Positions 41,688-50,803 of a stretch of 64,000 nucleotides of DNA are shown here, one piece after another. The DNA is from Marinobacter sp. LV10R510-11A. Lineage in GTDB: Bacteria; Pseudomonadota; Gammaproteobacteria; Pseudomonadales; Oleiphilaceae. The stretch spans positions 124,001 through 188,000 of the forward strand of contig NZ_LT907980.1 of assembly GCF_900215155.1 (NCBI RefSeq), read 5' to 3'. The notes below the pieces were generated by a model. The model did no database searches, was not told the DNA's origin, and saw nothing but the letters and a program-made list of their open reading frames with translations. The stretch's first letter is position 1. Each line of letters starts with the position of its first letter. Position numbers and translations under genes: made by a program.

Positions 41688-42899
41688 ATGTCTGATATTA
41701 AAAAGGTGGTTCTGGCCTATTCTGGTGGCTTGGACACTTCCGTTATTGTTCGGTGGTTGCAGGATACCTATAACTGTGAGGTGGTCACGTTTACCGCTGA
41801 TATAGGCCAAGGCGAAGAAGTTGAGCCGGCGCGGGCGAAGGCTGAGGCGTTGGGCGTTAAGGAAATTTACGTCGAGGATTTGCGCGAAGAGTTTGTGCGC
41901 GATTATGTATTCCCGATGTTCCGTGCGAACACCGTTTATGAAGGTGAGTACCTGCTGGGTACGTCTATCGCTCGCCCGTTGATTGCTAGGCGCTTGATCG
42001 ATATTGCCAACCAAACCGGCGCAGACGCTATTTCCCATGGCGCGACTGGCAAGGGTAACGATCAGGTTCGTTTTGAGCTGGGTGCTTATGCGCTTAAGCC
42101 GGGTGTGAAGGTTATTGCGCCTTGGCGTGAGTGGGATCTGAATTCCCGTGAAAAGCTGCTCCAGTACTGCGAAGAGCGCGACATTCCGGTGGAGATGAAG
42201 AAGGGCAAGTCGCCTTACTCCATGGATGCCAACTTGCTGCACATTTCTTACGAAGGCATGAATCTGGAAGATCCTTGGGCGGAAGCCGAGGAAGAGATGT
42301 GGCGCTGGAGTGTGTCTCCGGAAGCTGCGCCAGAAAAGCCGACGTACATTGAGCTTGAGTACCGTAGGGGCGACATTGTTGCCGTTGACGGCGTTGAAAT
42401 GAAGGCACACGAAGTGCTGGAGCACCTGAACAAGGTTGGCGGCGCCAATGGTGTTGGTCGCTTGGATATTGTTGAGAACCGTTATGTAGGCATGAAATCC
42501 CGTGGTTGTTACGAAACACCGGGTGGCACCATTATGCTGCGTGGGCACCGTGCCATCGAGTCCATCACTCTGGATCGCGAAGTAGCTCACTTGAAAGACA
42601 GCCTGATGCCGCGCTATGCCGAGGTTATTTATAACGGCTACTGGTGGTCGCCGGAGCGTGAAGCTCTACAGGCGCTGATTGATCAGACTCAGGCCTACGT
42701 GAACGGTACGGTTCGTTTGAAACTTTATAAGGGCAACGTGGATGTGGTTGGTCGTAAGTCAGACGATTCACTGTTCGATGAGAAGATTGCGACGTTCGAG
42801 GAAGATCATGGTGCCTATGATCAGAAGGACGCGGAAGGCTTTATCAAGCTGAACGCTCTGCGCCTGCGCATTGCCGCTGGCAAGGGTCGTAAGCTTTAA
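41688..42899 (+). CDS. argG: argininosuccinate synthase
   Basis: The 403-residue enzyme that condenses citrulline and aspartate in arginine synthesis using ATP. The N-type ATP-pyrophosphatase loop is in [17 protein letters not shown], with [16 protein letters not shown] and [14 protein letters not shown] as further family motifs. GGAG lies seven bases before ATG 41688. A longer frame upstream (from 41646) lacks a site. It is monocistronic, ending at a terminator that overlaps the convergent AraC gene. Confidence 0.97.
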   Translation: MSDIKKVVLAYSGGLDTSVIVRWLQDTYNCEVVTFTADIGQGEEVEPARAKAEALGVKEIYVEDLREEFVRDYVFPMFRANTVYEGEYLLGTSIARPLIARRLIDIANQTGADAISHGATGKGNDQVRFELGAYALKPGVKVIAPWREWDLNSREKLLQYCEERDIPVEMKKGKSPYSMDANLLHISYEGMNLEDPWAEAEEEMWRWSVSPEAAPEKPTYIELEYRRGDIVAVDGVEMKAHEVLEHLNKVGGANGVGRLDIVENRYVGMKSRGCYETPGGTIMLRGHRAIESITLDREVAHLKDSLMPRYAEVIYNGYWWSPEREALQALIDQTQAYVNGTVRLKLYKGNVDVVGRKSDDSLFDEKIATFEEDHGAYDQKDAEGFIKLNALRLRIAAGKGRKL

Positions 42900-42920
42900 G
42901 GTCAGGCCCAAGCTATAAAA

Positions 42921-43940
42921 TTATGCAGAGTACGCCCGGAACTCTCCGGGCGTTTTTCCTTCCACAGCTTTGAATTTACGGTGGAACGAGGTGGTTTCGC
43001 TGTAGCCCAGCCTTAGTGCAATATCCGGAATGGTCAGGTCGCTGTTCAGTAGATAATCTTCTGCCATTTTCTGTCTTACTTCATCCAGCAGTTTCTGATA
43101 CGAAACCCCTTCTTGGCTGAGTTTTCGCTGTAGGGTTCGGCTGGTTATTCCTAAATCTTCTGCCACCATGTCTTGCCGGGTTATGCCGTGCAGCAATTGT
43201 TGCTGAATGCTGTGCTTTACCCGTGAGGTGAGGTCGGTGTCTGTATCCAGTGAGGCCAGTTGGGTGAGGGCGTGGGCTTCCAGCGTTTTGCGTAGCATGG
43301 GGTCTGGCTGGCGCAAGCGTGTGTTCATCAACTCTTGTTTCAGGGTAATAGAGTCTTCATCTGCACCAAACTGCACCGGGCAGTTCCAGCGCTGGCGGTA
43401 GGCCTGTTCCAGTTCGGCGCCGGGTGATTGTCGCTTCAGGCGCACGCGGGTGGGGGAGGCGGCCGTGTCGTCTGCTAGCCAGCGGGCGTAGGTTACCCAG
43501 GAGGCGAATACGTTATCGACCACTTGTGGCCGTACTATGGGGTCGTCGTAGTTGCAGTGCCAGGTGAGTTTGATTGAGCCTTGGGCCATGGCGAGCCCGG
43601 TTGTTCCCATGTCGCCAACCAGTTTTTCAAATGGGGCAATTCGCGCAACGGCTTCCCCCAGGGTGGCGCAACTCATGGTGATGTAACCCAGTACGCTGTA
43701 GGAGCCTGGCTGCACGAAGTCGCCGGTTTCTAGCCCAAGAATCGGGTTGTTGGTGAGTTCGCACAGTAGGAGGATGAAACTCTGAAACTGCTCGCCGTTA
43801 ATCCGATCCTCGTTGGAATCCAGAATGGCAGGATCCAGGCCGGCTTTTGTAAAAAGAGCGGAGGTGTCGGCACCTGCGGATTCGGCGGCGCGAACGTATT
43901 GGCGAAGCGCGGCTATAGATGCGGTTCCAAGATTCTTCAT
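42921..43940 (-). CDS. AraC-family transcription regulator (arabinose-binding-domain subtype)
   Basis: A 339-residue regulator of the subgroup with a long N-terminal ligand domain (ALRQYVRAAESAGADTSALF to LEQAYRQRWNCPVQFGADED). The C-terminal double helix-turn-helix is MVAEDLGITSRTLQRKLSQE and IPDIALRLGYSETTSFHRKF. Such proteins control catabolic or virulence genes in response to small ligands; this one's target is unknown. It is convergent with argG and its last codons contain the argG terminator stem. Confidence 0.9.
   Translation of the reverse strand: MKNLGTASIAALRQYVRAAESAGADTSALFTKAGLDPAILDSNEDRINGEQFQSFILLLCELTNNPILGLETGDFVQPGSYSVLGYITMSCATLGEAVARIAPFEKLVGDMGTTGLAMAQGSIKLTWHCNYDDPIVRPQVVDNVFASWVTYARWLADDTAASPTRVRLKRQSPGAELEQAYRQRWNCPVQFGADEDSITLKQELMNTRLRQPDPMLRKTLEAHALTQLASLDTDTDLTSRVKHSIQQQLLHGITRQDMVAEDLGITSRTLQRKLSQEGVSYQKLLDEVRQKMAEDYLLNSDLTIPDIALRLGYSETTSFHRKFKAVEGKTPGEFRAYSA
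42932..42957 (+). terminator. argG: argG terminator within the AraC coding sequence
   Basis: ACGCCCGGA / TCCGGGCGT stem followed by TTTTTCC, 33 bases after argG. The same bases encode the PGEFRA near the C-terminus of the convergent regulator. Confidence 0.75.
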
Positions 43941-44034
43941 GATTACAGCGCAGTTTTTTGGAAGTTATGGCCGCAGTATAACGGAAGTTGTGCCGAAGGA
44001 CTTTAAGCGAAGAATGTGTATGGCGCAGAAAATA

Positions 44035-44060
44035 AAAAAGCCAGCTAATTAGCTGGCCTA
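44035..44060 (-). terminator. terminator on the minus strand
   Basis: GCCAGCTAATTAGCTGGC is a perfect palindrome (44040-44057). On the minus strand it is followed by TTTTTTATTTT. It would end transcripts of the response regulator gene (stop 44247), leaving a 190-base 3' region that has one more stem (44120-44147) but no gene. Confidence 0.7.
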
Positions 44061-44246
44061 AAAAGAGAACAACGAAAGTGCCTGAGAAATTCGTTAATTC
44101 GATGGATTTCCCATTTGGCGGCGGAGGTACAACTCGGCTCCTCCGCCATGGGGGATACTGCTTAAATCCACAATTTCAGAATAGGGTTTTCGCTTTACTG
44201 TGTCTGTGTGTGATGTGTGTCGCACTGTTACGAATTGTTTTCCGGG

Positions 44247-45218
44247 TCAGGCGTTTGTGCCCATCTCTGGTGCGGTTTCGGTAAACCGGCGTGTTTCGTA
44301 AGCGTCCATCAGGCCGTGAACAGAAGCCCGCTCCATATCCTGAATGGAGGGTGTGCCGTTCTGGGCATCGGCTTTGCAAAGCGCCATGCCCGCTTCTACG
44401 GAAATATACCCTGCGGTGGTTTTCAGGGCTTTGTGGTTAATGCCATCGAACACCCGTCGAAAGGCGGTTGTTGTGCAGTTGTCGCTGTTCGGGAAATAGG
44501 CAATGAGTGCGAACTGGTTGTCACCCACGCGGCACAGAACATCGATGGGGCGAACCAGAGTGCTCAGCCTGCGAGCAATGCCAACGGCCAACTCGGTCAT
44601 TACCGAGGGCGGGTGCTTGCCTTTTAACTCTTGCCAGTTACGAATGCCGCACAGCACATAGGCGGATGCGCCACCCCGGGATTCTGCGTGTCGCAACATT
44701 TTGGTGAGGCGGTCGCGGCCATAGCGGTTGTTGCAAAGCCCGGTTTCCAGGTCGATGATGTTGCTGGATTCTAAGTCCCGGTTGTTTTCGATGAGCAGGG
44801 CATTGGCGCGCAGCAGGGTGTTTTGGCGATCTGCCATGCGATCCGCGGCATAAATTCTGGGGATCAGCTGCTTGGTCATGTCGGACTTGTAGATGAAGTC
44901 GTCTACGCCCCGATCGAATGCTTCTGCCAGGGCGGCTACACTTTCCCTAGCCGTTAGGAGGATCACATAGGTGTAGTGGTTGTTTTGTTCATCTTGTTGG
45001 CGCACTTGATCGGTTAGCTGCAAGCCGTCCATTTCAGGCATCAGCCAGTCTGCTATCAGCACGCTCACTGGGCGTTGTTCTATCAGCTTAAGCGCCGCCG
45101 GCGCGTCGTTGACGATACGTACGTCGCGATATCCGGCATTTCGCAGGGTGCGGCCAACCACCATACTGCTGAATTTCGCGTCGTCTACTACAAGGATAGG
45201 GAGATCTAGGTTTGGCAT
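44247..45218 (-). CDS. response regulator with degenerate GGDEF domain
   Basis: A 323-residue protein. The receiver domain is intact (VVDDAKFSSMVVGRTLR; phosphoacceptor Asp in VLIADWLMPEMDG; Lys in DDFIYKSDMTK). The C-terminal domain has the GGDEF fold (DLETGLCNNRYGRDRLTKML) but the active loop reads VGDNQFALIAY, so cyclase activity is unlikely. It may instead bind GTP or c-di-GMP or act as a scaffold. It diverges from yajQ over 116 bases. Likely a monocistronic unit. Confidence 0.85.
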   Translation of the reverse strand: MPNLDLPILVVDDAKFSSMVVGRTLRNAGYRDVRIVNDAPAALKLIEQRPVSVLIADWLMPEMDGLQLTDQVRQQDEQNNHYTYVILLTARESVAALAEAFDRGVDDFIYKSDMTKQLIPRIYAADRMADRQNTLLRANALLIENNRDLESSNIIDLETGLCNNRYGRDRLTKMLRHAESRGGASAYVLCGIRNWQELKGKHPPSVMTELAVGIARRLSTLVRPIDVLCRVGDNQFALIAYFPNSDNCTTTAFRRVFDGINHKALKTTAGYISVEAGMALCKADAQNGTPSIQDMERASVHGLMDAYETRRFTETAPEMGTNA

Positions 45219-45334
45219 TGTTATCTACTTTTACCAGTCCATTGTCGGATGCGGGGAGTTCCGGGGCTTGGTATGCTTGGCCCTTATTTTGAAGCACCGA
45301 GTATACTCGCTACAGCTCCCGGAGAATAACGATC

Positions 45335-45817
45335 ATGCCTTCTTTTGACATTGTTTCTGAAATCGACATGCACGAAGTCACCAATGCGGTGGATCAAACC
45401 AAGCGGGATCTTGGCAACCGCTGGGATTTTAAAAACGTAGACGCAGATGTTGAGCTGGATGAAAAGGGCATTACGATCAGTGCACCTCAGGAATTCCAGC
45501 TTGAGCAGCTTATGGATATGCTGCGGATGGCGTTTGCCAAGCGCAACATCGATAGCCGTGCCCTGGAAGAAGACGGCGACAGCAAAGCCGGCAAACTCGT
45601 AAAGCAACATTTGAAACTGAGGCAGGGCATTGAAACGGACATGGCCAAAAAGGTTGTGAAGATGATCAAGGATGCCAAGCTGAAGGTGCAGACCAGTATT
45701 CAGGGCGACAAGGTTCGGGTTAACGGTAAGAAGCGGGACGACCTGCAAACCGCCATTGCCTTGCTACGTGAAACCGAACTGGAAATACCTCTACAGTTCA
45801 ATAATTTTCGTGACTGA
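45335..45817 (+). CDS. yajQ: YajQ-family nucleotide-binding protein
   Basis: A 160-residue small protein of two linked alpha-beta domains: [40 protein letters not shown], and [20 protein letters not shown] near the end. Relatives bind nucleotides, and some act as c-di-GMP effectors on transcription. GGAG lies before the ATG. The ampG-like gene follows within 16 bases, so they form an operon. Confidence 0.93.
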   Translation: MPSFDIVSEIDMHEVTNAVDQTKRDLGNRWDFKNVDADVELDEKGITISAPQEFQLEQLMDMLRMAFAKRNIDSRALEEDGDSKAGKLVKQHLKLRQGIETDMAKKVVKMIKDAKLKVQTSIQGDKVRVNGKKRDDLQTAIALLRETELEIPLQFNNFRD

Positions 45818-45832
45818 TTCGGAGGCTCCCCC

Positions 45833-47242
45833 ATTTCAACCGGCACCCGCCTGGATCTGATCCGGGATACCCTGCACACCTACACTCGTTGGCAGGTGAT
45901 TGCGTTGCTGTTCCTCGGTTTTTCTGCCGGGCTGCCATTCTTGCTGGTTTTTTCTACGCTGAACGCGCGCTTGGCGGATGTGGGCGTGGAGACGGCGACC
46001 ATCGGGTTTTTCAGCTGGCTGGGGATTACCTACTCTATCAAGGTGTTCTGGGCGCCGGTGGTGGATCGGCTGAAGCTGCCGGTGTTGGACAAGCTGTTGG
46101 GCAAGCGCAGAAGCTGGATATTGCTGGCGCAGGTGGGTATTGCCACCGGTTTGTACCTGATGGCTCATGTAGATGCCATCGCGGTACCCGAAACCATGGC
46201 GTTATGCGGGTTGCTGGTGGCGTTTTCCTCTGCAACTCAGGATGTGGCCATTGATGCCTACCGTATCGAGGTCGCCGAAGAGCGGCTTCAGGCGGCTTTG
46301 GCGGCAACGTATATTTTTGGCTATCGGCTGGCGCTGCTGGTTGCCGGTGCGGGCGCTCTGTATTTGGCGGAGTTCTGGTCTTGGCAGGTGTCTTACGAGG
46401 TGATGGCCGCGTTGGTTGGCGTTGGCGCGTTAACCGTGCTGATTGTGCGCGAGCCGGAGGTGAATCATTTTGCGGCCGCCAAGGACATTGCACACAAAAT
46501 CGAGCAGGAAACCGCGAAGCGCACTCATCTCGGCCCCCGGGTAGCCCGCTTTGCAGGCTGGTTTTATGCCGCCATTGCCGGGCCTTTTCTGGATTTTTTC
46601 CAGCGCTACAAAGAGCTTTCCATTGCGATTTTGCTGATGGTGGCGGTGTACCGCATTTCTGATATTGCCATGGGCGTGATGGCCAACCCGTTCTATCTGG
46701 ATTTTATGGGCTTCAGTAAAACCCAGGTTGCGGATGTTACCAAGATTTTCGGGTTTTTCATGACCATTGTAGGCTCCTTGGCAGGGGGTGTTCTGGTGGT
46801 GCGCTACGGCACAAGGAAGGTCTTGCTAGCGGGTGCCATTATGACTGCGGCTACGAATTTGCTGTTTGTGTTTCTGGCTCAGTACCCGCCGAACCTCGCC
46901 ACTCTGGCAGCGGTGGTAAGTGCCGATAACCTCAGCGGCGGCATTGCTAATGTGGCATTGATTGCCTGGCTTTCCAGCATGACCAGTGCCTCTTTTACCG
47001 CCACACAGTATGCGCTGTTCAGCTCTTTGATGACGTTGCCGGGAAAGTTTTTGGGCGGTTTTTCGGGCATGATTGTTGCCGGTTTTGGTTATGCGGAGTT
47101 CTTCCTCGTGGCTGGTCTGATGGGGATTCCCGCCATTCTTCTGGCCTGGTTCCTGATTCGCCAGGGCGAGAGGCTGGATGCGCTGGCACCTGATCACACG
47201 GGTGGTGGTAGCGCAGACGTTACACAGACAGCAGGCGGGTAG
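45833..47242 (+). CDS. ampG: AmpG-type muropeptide permease
   Basis: A major-facilitator transporter importing anhydro-muropeptides for cell-wall recycling. Twelve or more membrane segments are visible, opening LLFLGFSAGLPFLLVFSTLN. The KVFWAPVVDRLKLPVLDKLLG loop and VAFSSATQDVAIDAYRIEV are typical of AmpG. No ATG or GTG with a ribosome site exists at the start. A GGAGG at 45821-45825 points to ATT 45833 (469 residues). GTG 45896 (448 residues) lacks a site and would remove part of the N-terminus. It is translated just after yajQ. Confidence 0.85.
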   Translation: MSTGTRLDLIRDTLHTYTRWQVIALLFLGFSAGLPFLLVFSTLNARLADVGVETATIGFFSWLGITYSIKVFWAPVVDRLKLPVLDKLLGKRRSWILLAQVGIATGLYLMAHVDAIAVPETMALCGLLVAFSSATQDVAIDAYRIEVAEERLQAALAATYIFGYRLALLVAGAGALYLAEFWSWQVSYEVMAALVGVGALTVLIVREPEVNHFAAAKDIAHKIEQETAKRTHLGPRVARFAGWFYAAIAGPFLDFFQRYKELSIAILLMVAVYRISDIAMGVMANPFYLDFMGFSKTQVADVTKIFGFFMTIVGSLAGGVLVVRYGTRKVLLAGAIMTAATNLLFVFLAQYPPNLATLAAVVSADNLSGGIANVALIAWLSSMTSASFTATQYALFSSLMTLPGKFLGGFSGMIVAGFGYAEFFLVAGLMGIPAILLAWFLIRQGERLDALAPDHTGGGSADVTQTAGG

Positions 47243-47247
47243 ACGCT

Positions 47248-47565
47248 ATGGGGCAGCCAGCGGAACCGGGGAAAGATCAAAAGATCTGGCAGGTCGTGAT
47301 CGCGATCCCTGCGGGCAAGGTCGCAAGCTACGGCCAGGTAGCCGAAATGGCCGGCCTCGGGCGCCAGGCCCGCTACATAGGCCGCGCCCTAGGCAAGCTT
47401 CCCCAAGGCCATTCTGTTCCTTGGTACCGGGTTATCCGCAGCAACGGCCAGATAGCCTTTGCGGAAGGCTCTGAGATTTACAACGAGCAGGTTGGCTTGC
47501 TAGAAGCTGAAGGCGTGGAAGTGGTAAATGGCCGGGTGGTTATGCGGCTGTTTCGTTGGCAATAA
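47248..47565 (+). CDS. alkyltransferase-like (ATL) DNA-repair protein
   Basis: A 105-residue protein of the MGMT/ATL fold: QKIWQVVIAIPAGKVASYGQ, then GRQARYIGRALGKLP and SVPWYRVIRSNGQIAF. The PCHR active cysteine is replaced by Trp (PWYR), as in ATL proteins that bind O6-alkylguanine and hand it to nucleotide-excision repair. It follows ampG by five bases. Its 3' end overlaps the convergent hipA-like gene by 26 bases. Confidence 0.93.
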   Translation: MGQPAEPGKDQKIWQVVIAIPAGKVASYGQVAEMAGLGRQARYIGRALGKLPQGHSVPWYRVIRSNGQIAFAEGSEIYNEQVGLLEAEGVEVVNGRVVMRLFRWQ

Positions 47566-48706
47566 GCGTTTGTAGCTGTTTAAGCACCATTAACTGCTCA
47601 TTGTTGAGGGGCTGAGCCAGCCGGGTTTCGATGTAAGTCGATAGCTTATCAAGTGCTTGTAGGCACTCGTTGTACAGCTCTCCGGCTCTGGATGCTGTTA
47701 GTTCGCAGGCTTGCATACCGAAGCGCTCCAGTGCATTGCGAGCGATCCATTTCTTGCTACCTGCGAGCGTTAGCGCCGGTATGTCCTGATTGATATAGGC
47801 TGTAGTGCAGACGATGTCATAAGCTGGTGCAAGCCTGATGGATTCAGTGTTCTCGTAAACCAGGCCGAAATTTTTCAGGTGCGCATCTCCGTTTTGAAGC
47901 GCGTTGCTGATTACGAGGATTTTGAAGAACTGCTCTAAAGAAGACGTTTTGTTTTCAGGGCTCACAAAGATTTTTATTGTTTTTGCGACCTGTTCATAGC
48001 TTCCCGTGTACTTGTCTTCTCGCTTTTTGGCCTGAAGGACGCACATATCTTCAAAGCCAAGCGCGCTGCCGTCCTCCTTTAGATCAAACCGTTTCATAAT
48101 AAACAGCGATTCGTCATCAGAGAGGTAGAACTCCGGCACCGGAATTCCCGCATATTTACTGGCTAGCATGCAGCAGTATTCATTGAGCGCAAGGGCAGGG
48201 TAGTCTGGGCCCCAAGCTTTAACGATGAAGTCATCCAGTTGCAAAGTCGCTTTGTTCTGAAGCTGTGCCAGTACTTTGGGCTGTACGCCACTCAACGCTG
48301 AGCGCAGTGCAAACCGTGACACCAATTCATCAAATAGGCTCGGGTTATCGGAGTGCAGAAGTGTGTCTAGGTGAAGTGGTGATTTCTCAAGCTGGTTATC
48401 GCGGACATATTCAACACGCCCACGAAAATTGGGGGCAAGCAATTTCAAAAGCCCAAAATCATCGGTATCAGTAATTTTCGCAAACTGCTTTTTTATAATC
48501 GAGAGCAAGTAGCCTTCGGGCAGGTGCATTTCGAATATAGGGTGTAAGCGATGGTGGCTATAGTCTTTTTGACGTATAGGCATGGTCAGCGAAACGAACT
48601 GCTCGGGGAGCGAAGTTTCGCTGTAACGGAATATGAACTCTTTGGTTTCCGAAAATAGCTTCCCTGCTTGCTGTCGATCAACGCATACGTTGAGCTCACT
48701 GCTCAT
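47540..48706 (-). CDS. hipA: HipA-type serine/threonine kinase toxin
   Basis: A 388-residue HipA-family protein. The N-terminal subdomain is present (MPIRQKDYSHHRLHPIFEMHL-like part). The core has SALSGVQPKVLAQL (HipA loop), FIMKRFDL, the catalytic NALQNGDAHLKNFGL (Asp and Asn) and the metal-binding APAYDIVCT. E. coli HipA phosphorylates GltX and causes persistence. It overlaps hipB by 11 bases. Length slightly below E. coli HipA (440). No lesion is visible. Confidence 0.88.
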   Translation of the reverse strand: MSSELNVCVDRQQAGKLFSETKEFIFRYSETSLPEQFVSLTMPIRQKDYSHHRLHPIFEMHLPEGYLLSIIKKQFAKITDTDDFGLLKLLAPNFRGRVEYVRDNQLEKSPLHLDTLLHSDNPSLFDELVSRFALRSALSGVQPKVLAQLQNKATLQLDDFIVKAWGPDYPALALNEYCCMLASKYAGIPVPEFYLSDDESLFIMKRFDLKEDGSALGFEDMCVLQAKKREDKYTGSYEQVAKTIKIFVSPENKTSSLEQFFKILVISNALQNGDAHLKNFGLVYENTESIRLAPAYDIVCTTAYINQDIPALTLAGSKKWIARNALERFGMQACELTASRAGELYNECLQALDKLSTYIETRLAQPLNNEQLMVLKQLQTLIANETAA

Positions 48707-48947
48707 CTCTCAGCTCCTCAAACGTAGGGAAGGGTGACTTGTCCCGAATGGCTAATTCTTTACCCAGATAATCCAGCACTTTCATGACTTTTTTTATACC
48801 AATATCACCCGAGCGGCCATTTTCAAGCGCGTTGATGGTCGCGCGGGATATGCCGAGGTGTTCAGCCATTTTTTGCTGAGACACCCCGTGCTGCTGGCGT
48901 AAGGCTGATATTTTTTGCCCTAGGGCTTGGTAGTCCATTTTGCTCAC
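48696..48947 (-). CDS. hipB: HipB-type XRE antitoxin
   Basis: An 83-residue repressor-antitoxin: LGQKISALRQQHGVSQQKMA, then EHLGISRATINALENGRSGD, and a tail for HipA binding. It precedes and overlaps hipA. The upstream region has TACTTCAC and GTAAAGTA half-sites (48959-49000) that could be its operators. IS605 copy 2 lies about 110 bases upstream of the hipB start. Confidence 0.88.
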   Translation of the reverse strand: MSKMDYQALGQKISALRQQHGVSQQKMAEHLGISRATINALENGRSGDIGIKKVMKVLDYLGKELAIRDKSPFPTFEELRDEQ

Positions 48948-49106
48948 GATTGGCTAATATACTTCACATACTAATGACATTTCTTGATTTGTAAAGTATT
49001 TTGGTCATTTTTGAGCTTGGGCCCAGCTGGCAGTCGGTAATTGCAATCACGGAATCTTGAACAGCGTTAGCGCTGCATTCCCTTTCCATACGAAGTTTGG
49101 TGAGGG

Positions 49107-49517
49107 TTAAGCGCCTTTTTGGTTTTCGATGTATTGCTTTATAGTCGAAAGCGGTGCGCCACCGCAGGTGATTACGCAGTAGCTTTTCGACCAGAAAACT
49201 GGTTTCCAGTAATAGCTATTAACGTGGTCGGCAAACTCTTTCCTGATTCTTCGAGAGGTTCCCGTTTTCAGGGCGTTCACAAAATCAGCTACGGCGTATT
49301 TGGGGGGTAGTTCCATCAAAATATGGATGTGGTCAGGCTCGCCGTTTACCTCAAAAAGCTCCCCCTCCCAAGCGCTCACACGCTCAGAAATCAGTTCAGA
49401 CAGGCGAGCTAATATGCCCTCGTTAATGACCGGGTTTCGATACTTTGTCACAAGAACCAAGTGATACTTTGTGTTGTATACGCAATGGTGCTGAGCTTTC
49501 AGGGTTGTTTTAGACAT
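49107..49517 (-). CDS. tnpA: IS200-type TnpA transposase
   Basis: Identical in sequence to the TnpA at 16408-16818 (HUH DHIHIL, catalytic Tyr in TIKQYIEN). Intact. Confidence 0.95.
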   Translation of the reverse strand: MSKTTLKAQHHCVYNTKYHLVLVTKYRNPVINEGILARLSELISERVSAWEGELFEVNGEPDHIHILMELPPKYAVADFVNALKTGTSRRIRKEFADHVNSYYWKPVFWSKSYCVITCGGAPLSTIKQYIENQKGA

Positions 49518-49540
49518 AGGAACCAATTATATTAGGATTC

Positions 49541-50761
49541 ATGGATAAGCGCAAAATCAATTACAAGCTCTACCCCAGCCAATCGCAATCTGAGCGGTTG
49601 CTTGAGAGCTTGCGCTTACACCAACAACTTTATAATGCCGCACTACAAGAGCGTATCGACTGTTACCGAAAAACCGGAAAGTCGATATCCTATAACGACC
49701 AACAAGCCAGTTTGACTCAGATCCGCGCCGACCATCCCGAATACAAAGCCATTCCGGTTTACATTACCCGAATGACGCTTCGCCGCCTGGACAAAGCGTT
49801 CAAAGCATTTTTTGAGCGCGTAAAGAAAGGCCAGGCTCCGGGGTTCCCCCGCTTTCGCTCACTCAGCCGGTTTTCCAGTTTTGAGATGTGCGGTGGCAGC
49901 GGCTGGGCGTTTATTCCCGAGGCGAACGGTAAGCACGGCAGGCTTTCGATCAACGGCATTGGCCGCATCAAGGCTCGGGGGAAGGCTCGAACTCTGGGAA
50001 AGGTCAAAACTAGCCAGGTTATCCATAAGCACGGGCAGTGGTTCTTATCAGTCACCGTCGAATGTGAGCCTGTGCGGGCCTGCAAAGGCCAGAAAGCTTG
50101 CGGGTTCGATTGGGGCGTGGAGTATTTAGGCACGGTTACGCACGAAAACGGCGAGCATTACGCGATCGAGAACCCACGTTACTACCGGGACTCCAAAGAG
50201 AGCTTGCTGCCGATGCAGCAGGCTGTATCACGCAAAAAGCGAGGTTCCAACCGGTGGAAGCGGGCCTGTAAAGTTCTGACTCAAGCCAGAGCTAAGGTTG
50301 CCCGGCAGCGCCACCACGATCACCATCAACTGAGTCACGATCTAGCGAAGGAATACACGCTCTTTGCCACGGAAAAACTGACCATTCGGAACATGACCCG
50401 AACGGCAAAAGGCACACTCGAAAAGCCAGGGAAAATGGTCAAGCAGAAGTCCGGGTTAAACCGGGAGATACTAGACACCGCGCCGGCAAAGTTGCTGGCC
50501 ATGATTCACTACAAAGTCGAAGAAACTGGTGGTGAGTTTGTCGAAATACCCACTCGAAAAGCAAAGCCGAGTCAGCGTTGCCCTGCCTGCTGGGAGGTCG
50601 TAAAAAAGACGCTCAGCGAACGAACGCATCAGTGCGATTGCGGCTGTACCATGCCGCGTGACGCGGCGAGCGGCCTTGTAGCTATCAAGTGGGCTTTAGG
50701 TTTGGGCGGAAACTCGCCCAATGCAGGTCACTCTGCAAAACCGCTTCTAAGTGTGGCTTAG
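49541..50761 (+). CDS. tnpB: TnpB RNA-guided nuclease
   Basis: 406 residues, differing from copy 1 by one residue (TLEKPG). RuvC motifs and zinc ribbon are as in copy 1. The guide RNA at the right end would overlap bases around 50600-50777. Confidence 0.95.
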   Translation: MDKRKINYKLYPSQSQSERLLESLRLHQQLYNAALQERIDCYRKTGKSISYNDQQASLTQIRADHPEYKAIPVYITRMTLRRLDKAFKAFFERVKKGQAPGFPRFRSLSRFSSFEMCGGSGWAFIPEANGKHGRLSINGIGRIKARGKARTLGKVKTSQVIHKHGQWFLSVTVECEPVRACKGQKACGFDWGVEYLGTVTHENGEHYAIENPRYYRDSKESLLPMQQAVSRKKRGSNRWKRACKVLTQARAKVARQRHHDHHQLSHDLAKEYTLFATEKLTIRNMTRTAKGTLEKPGKMVKQKSGLNREILDTAPAKLLAMIHYKVEETGGEFVEIPTRKAKPSQRCPACWEVVKKTLSERTHQCDCGCTMPRDAASGLVAIKWALGLGGNSPNAGHSAKPLLSVA

Positions 50762-50803
50762 TGGCGGTAGTTTATATGCCCAAATTCCAACTACGAGAGC
50801 CTG

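Larger units (their letters stand above)
49061..50777 (+). mobile_element. IS200/IS605-family element, copy 2
   Basis: 1717 bases, almost identical to 16362-18078. The left neighbour is TTGA (49057-49060), as in copy 1. It is inserted in the intergenic space between hipB and fxsA, 26 bases before the fxsA ATG, so it has replaced or displaced the native fxsA promoter region. Confidence 0.92.

Noticed and set aside
44120..44147. GGCGGAGG/CCTCCGCC stem as a possible small RNA or terminator.
   Set aside because: No T-run on either strand and no promoter-like sequence nearby; it is left as an unexplained stem in a 3' region.
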